Assembly: GCA_039587535.1 (NCBI GenBank)
Contig: JBDHIF010000009.1
Coordinates: 1 to 64,000 of the forward strand
Direction of reading: 5' to 3'
Source of the DNA: JAWLHJ01 sp039587535
GTDB taxonomy: Bacteria > Gemmatimonadota > Gemmatimonadetes > Longimicrobiales > Gaopeijiaceae
Length of the DNA: 64,000 nt
Positions within the stretch are counted from its first letter, which is position 1. Every line of letters starts with the position of its first letter. Position numbers and translations under genes: made by a program. This document shows, piece by piece, positions 62,192-64,000 of the stretch. The notes under the pieces are model-generated. The model was not told the DNA's origin and searched no databases. It saw nothing but the letters and a program-made list of their open reading frames with translations.

Positions 62192-62829
62192 CGATCGAGG
62201 GAGGAAGGCCCGCCACCGGAGCCGGGCCGGAGATCGTGGGCGTCGTGCCCGCCTGTGGTGCCTCCACTCGGATGGGCCAGCCGAAAGGGCTGCTCGACTT
62301 CGAGGGGCGCTCCTTTGCCCGCCGGGCCGTGGAGGCACTCCGTGAGGGGGGATGCCACCGAGTCCTGGTCGTGACACGTGTGGGGGACGCCGCCCTGCAG
62401 AACGAAGCCACCGCGGCGGGCGCCCAGATCCTCGAGAACCCCAGCCCCGGGTCCGGACCGATCACCTCCCTCCGGCTTGCGCTCCAAAGCCTTCCCAGCG
62501 CCACCAGCCACGTAGTCTGGCTACCGCTCGACCATCCCACGGTGTCTTCCGAATCGATCCGCGCCGTGGTGGCCGCCGCCCAATCGGGGGATGCGGCCGT
62601 GGCGCTTCCCGTCCATGACGGCCGTCGCGGTCACCCCGCCGTGTTCGCCCGACGGATCTTCAATGCCCTCCAGGACCCCGCGGTCGAAGGTGGAGCGCGA
62701 ACGGTCGTACATAGATGTCTCGACTCGGGCACCGCCATTCTGGTCGAAACGGACGACCCTGGGGTGTTGGTGGACGTGGACACTCGCGACGATTACGAGG
62801 CGCTGCGAGCCCGGGGGGAGAGCCGGTGA
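62188..62829 (+). CDS. MobA/MocA-like nucleotidyltransferase
   Basis: A 213-residue NTP-transferase with the activation loop GVVPACGASTRMGQPKGLL and the metal Asp in WLPLDHPTVSS, as in MobA/MocA enzymes that add CMP or GMP to molybdenum cofactor. The context with XdhC-family genes supports MocA (CTP-dependent), but this is inference. The GTG start overlaps the FadJ-type stop, and its stop overlaps the next start. The first 15 residues before the domain are short and polar. Confidence 0.82.
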   Translation: MTIEGGRPATGAGPEIVGVVPACGASTRMGQPKGLLDFEGRSFARRAVEALREGGCHRVLVVTRVGDAALQNEATAAGAQILENPSPGSGPITSLRLALQSLPSATSHVVWLPLDHPTVSSESIRAVVAAAQSGDAAVALPVHDGRRGHPAVFARRIFNALQDPAVEGGARTVVHRCLDSGTAILVETDDPGVLVDVDTRDDYEALRARGESR

Positions 62830-63758
62830 AGCCTGGCAACGGAGCGACGGGCCACTCCGAGGACAGACGCAGACCCCTAGCGGCCCCTGAAGCTGCCCGT
62901 CTCCTGCTCGATACCGCGGAAGCCGGAGGCAGCGCTGCCGTGGCACTCGTCGTGGGGGGCCCGTTGGGACATCCTTGGATCGGAACACGACTGGCCGTGA
63001 CCTCCGGGCCTCTACCGACCTCCTCGAGCGTCCTGGGCGGAGTCCCGAAGGAGGACGCGGCTCCATCGGGTCAAGGCACCCCGCGCGGAGCGAGCGAGAC
63101 ACGTTCGGCGCTGACCAGACTCCTCTTCGAGGCCCTGGACAATCCTCGATCGGTGGACGGGCTCCGCTCCCTCGCACTCGGCGACGGCACCGAGCTCGAG
63201 GTCTACGTCGAACTCCGGCGCCCGGTCCTCGAGCTGGTCGTGGTCGGCGCCGGACACATCGCCCAGCCCCTGGCCCGCATGGGGGCTTCCCTCGGATACC
63301 GGGTCTCCGTGGTGGATGACCGGCCGGACTTCGCCACCCGGGAGCGGTTTCCCGAGGCGGAGCGCCTCGTCCGCGCGGACTTCGACGATCCGTTCCGGGA
63401 CGTCCCGATGCACGAACGCACCCATCTGGTTCTGGTGACGCGTGGTCACAAGTACGACTACGCATGTCTGGTACGGGCGCTACGGCTGGACCCACCGCCG
63501 GCCTACGTCGGTATGATAGGTAGCCGACGGCGAGTGCGCGCCACGTACGTGCAGCTCCTGGAGGAGGGCATCGATCGGAGCCTGCTGGGGCGCATCCACG
63601 CTCCCGTGGGGTTGGACATCGGCGCCGAGACCCCCGAAGAGATCGCCGTGGCGGTGGCCGCCGAGTTGGTGCTCATCCGGCGCGGCGGCTCTGGACGGAT
63701 GCTCAAGGACGTGGAGCGCATCGACGAGCGCTTCTTCAAGACCGGAAAGGACGAATGA
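62826..63758 (+). CDS. XdhC-family protein with Rossmann domain
   Basis: A 310-residue XdhC-type accessory protein. The C-terminal half has the family Rossmann fold (ELVVVGAGHIAQPLARMGASLGYRVSVVDDR) and the signature HAPVGLDIGAETPEEIAVAVAAELV. The N-terminal part (LLLDTAEAGGSAAVALVVGG) resembles the CoxI/XdhC domain but lacks its conserved Gly-Gly-Gly-Cys-x-E. XdhC sulfurates and inserts molybdenum cofactor into xanthine-dehydrogenase-type enzymes. The hydroxylase itself is not in view. GTGA and ATGA overlaps join it to both neighbours. Confidence 0.85.
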   Translation: MKPGNGATGHSEDRRRPLAAPEAARLLLDTAEAGGSAAVALVVGGPLGHPWIGTRLAVTSGPLPTSSSVLGGVPKEDAAPSGQGTPRGASETRSALTRLLFEALDNPRSVDGLRSLALGDGTELEVYVELRRPVLELVVVGAGHIAQPLARMGASLGYRVSVVDDRPDFATRERFPEAERLVRADFDDPFRDVPMHERTHLVLVTRGHKYDYACLVRALRLDPPPAYVGMIGSRRRVRATYVQLLEEGIDRSLLGRIHAPVGLDIGAETPEEIAVAVAAELVLIRRGGSGRMLKDVERIDERFFKTGKDE

Positions 63759-64000
63759 CCCACCAGGACGACCGAGCCCTCACCGAGGCCCTGGCCGAGG
63801 CGCACGACTCCGGGCGGCCCTGCGCCCTGGCCACCATCGTCGCCACCCGTGGCTCCACGCCTCGGAAGGTGGGGGCCCGCATGCTGGTGGACCCCCAGGG
63901 TGGACTCGTGGGCACGGTTGGAGGAGGGTGCGGCGAGGCCGAGGTCATCGAGGCGGCGGAACGCGTCATCGGTTCCGGCGTCCCCGAGCGGGTCCGAGTC
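63755..64000 (+). CDS. CoxI/XdhC N-terminal-domain protein (cut by window end)
   Basis: The first 82 residues of a further XdhC/CoxI-family protein; the gene runs off the window. Visible blocks are LATIVATRGSTPRKVGARMLVD and GTVGGGCGEAEVIEAAERV, the motif with the conserved cysteine that the previous protein lacks. The two genes together look like one XdhC split or duplicated. ATG overlaps the previous stop (ATGA). Confidence 0.88.
   Translation, partial: MTHQDDRALTEALAEAHDSGRPCALATIVATRGSTPRKVGARMLVDPQGGLVGTVGGGCGEAEVIEAAERVIGSGVPERVRV

Overview
The window is a high-GC chromosomal segment from a Gram-negative, aerobic, peptide- and amino-acid-degrading bacterium. It carries many Sec signal peptides and lipoboxes, exported peptidases, a class A penicillin-binding protein and a monoheme exported protein. 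The mix resembles Gemmatimonadota, but that placement is inference from gene style and no marker was tested. There is no phage, insertion sequence or CRISPR array. Genes lie on both strands in short operons, often with 4-base ATGA, GTGA or TTGA overlaps.

Layout. 0-10 kb: tRNA-Ile, a PLP decarboxylase coupled to a YigZ/IMPACT protein, a rhomboid protease, an HI0933-type flavoprotein, a tiny hyper-acidic protein, an M3 oligopeptidase and exported proteins of unknown function. 10-20 kb: dnaE, an SRPBCC protein, an ALDH7 dehydrogenase, a helix-turn-helix protein, MsrA, an exported hydrolase-like protein that has lost its triad, and the first of two tail-to-tail exported cyclophilins. 20-30 kb: the second cyclophilin, cysK with a coupled ferritin-like gene, an Rrf2 regulator with an operator over its own promoter ahead of an exported heme protein, a cold-shock protein, a gene with an in-frame UGA that reads as an ArsC-like selenoprotein, an exported asparaginase, an exported methyltransferase-like lipoprotein, glutamate dehydrogenase plus CsaA, and an EamA transporter.

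30-45 kb: a phosphoesterase, a dipeptidase-MOSC pair, kynA-kynU for tryptophan breakdown, family 5 uracil-DNA glycosylase coupled to an exported amidase, PBP1, an LVIVD-type exported protein, RidA and a Met-rich multicopper oxidase. 45-58 kb: small membrane proteins, a zinc-ribbon-like protein, an exported RidA homologue, two MFS transporters, an SDR enzyme, a response regulator fused to a degenerate LmbE-like domain coupled to an exported M1 aminopeptidase, accA, ricT-like and metG. 58-64 kb: an M23 peptidase, a coiled-coil lipoprotein, and a coupled operon of a FadJ-type beta-oxidation enzyme, a MobA/MocA-like nucleotidyltransferase and two XdhC/CoxI-family proteins; the last is cut by the window edge.

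The strongest unusual signal is the selenoprotein gene at 24818-25168 (minus). An in-frame UGA sits at the first position of a U-x-x-C redox motif. A 7-bp hairpin with a G-first apical loop lies 23 nt downstream, and a Shine-Dalgarno sequence precedes the ATG. A standard gene caller would reduce it to a meaningless fragment. Other points of interest are the response regulator-LmbE fusion, the triad-less hydrolase, the exported methyltransferase, the Rrf2 operator and the acidic, tryptophan-punctuated protein.
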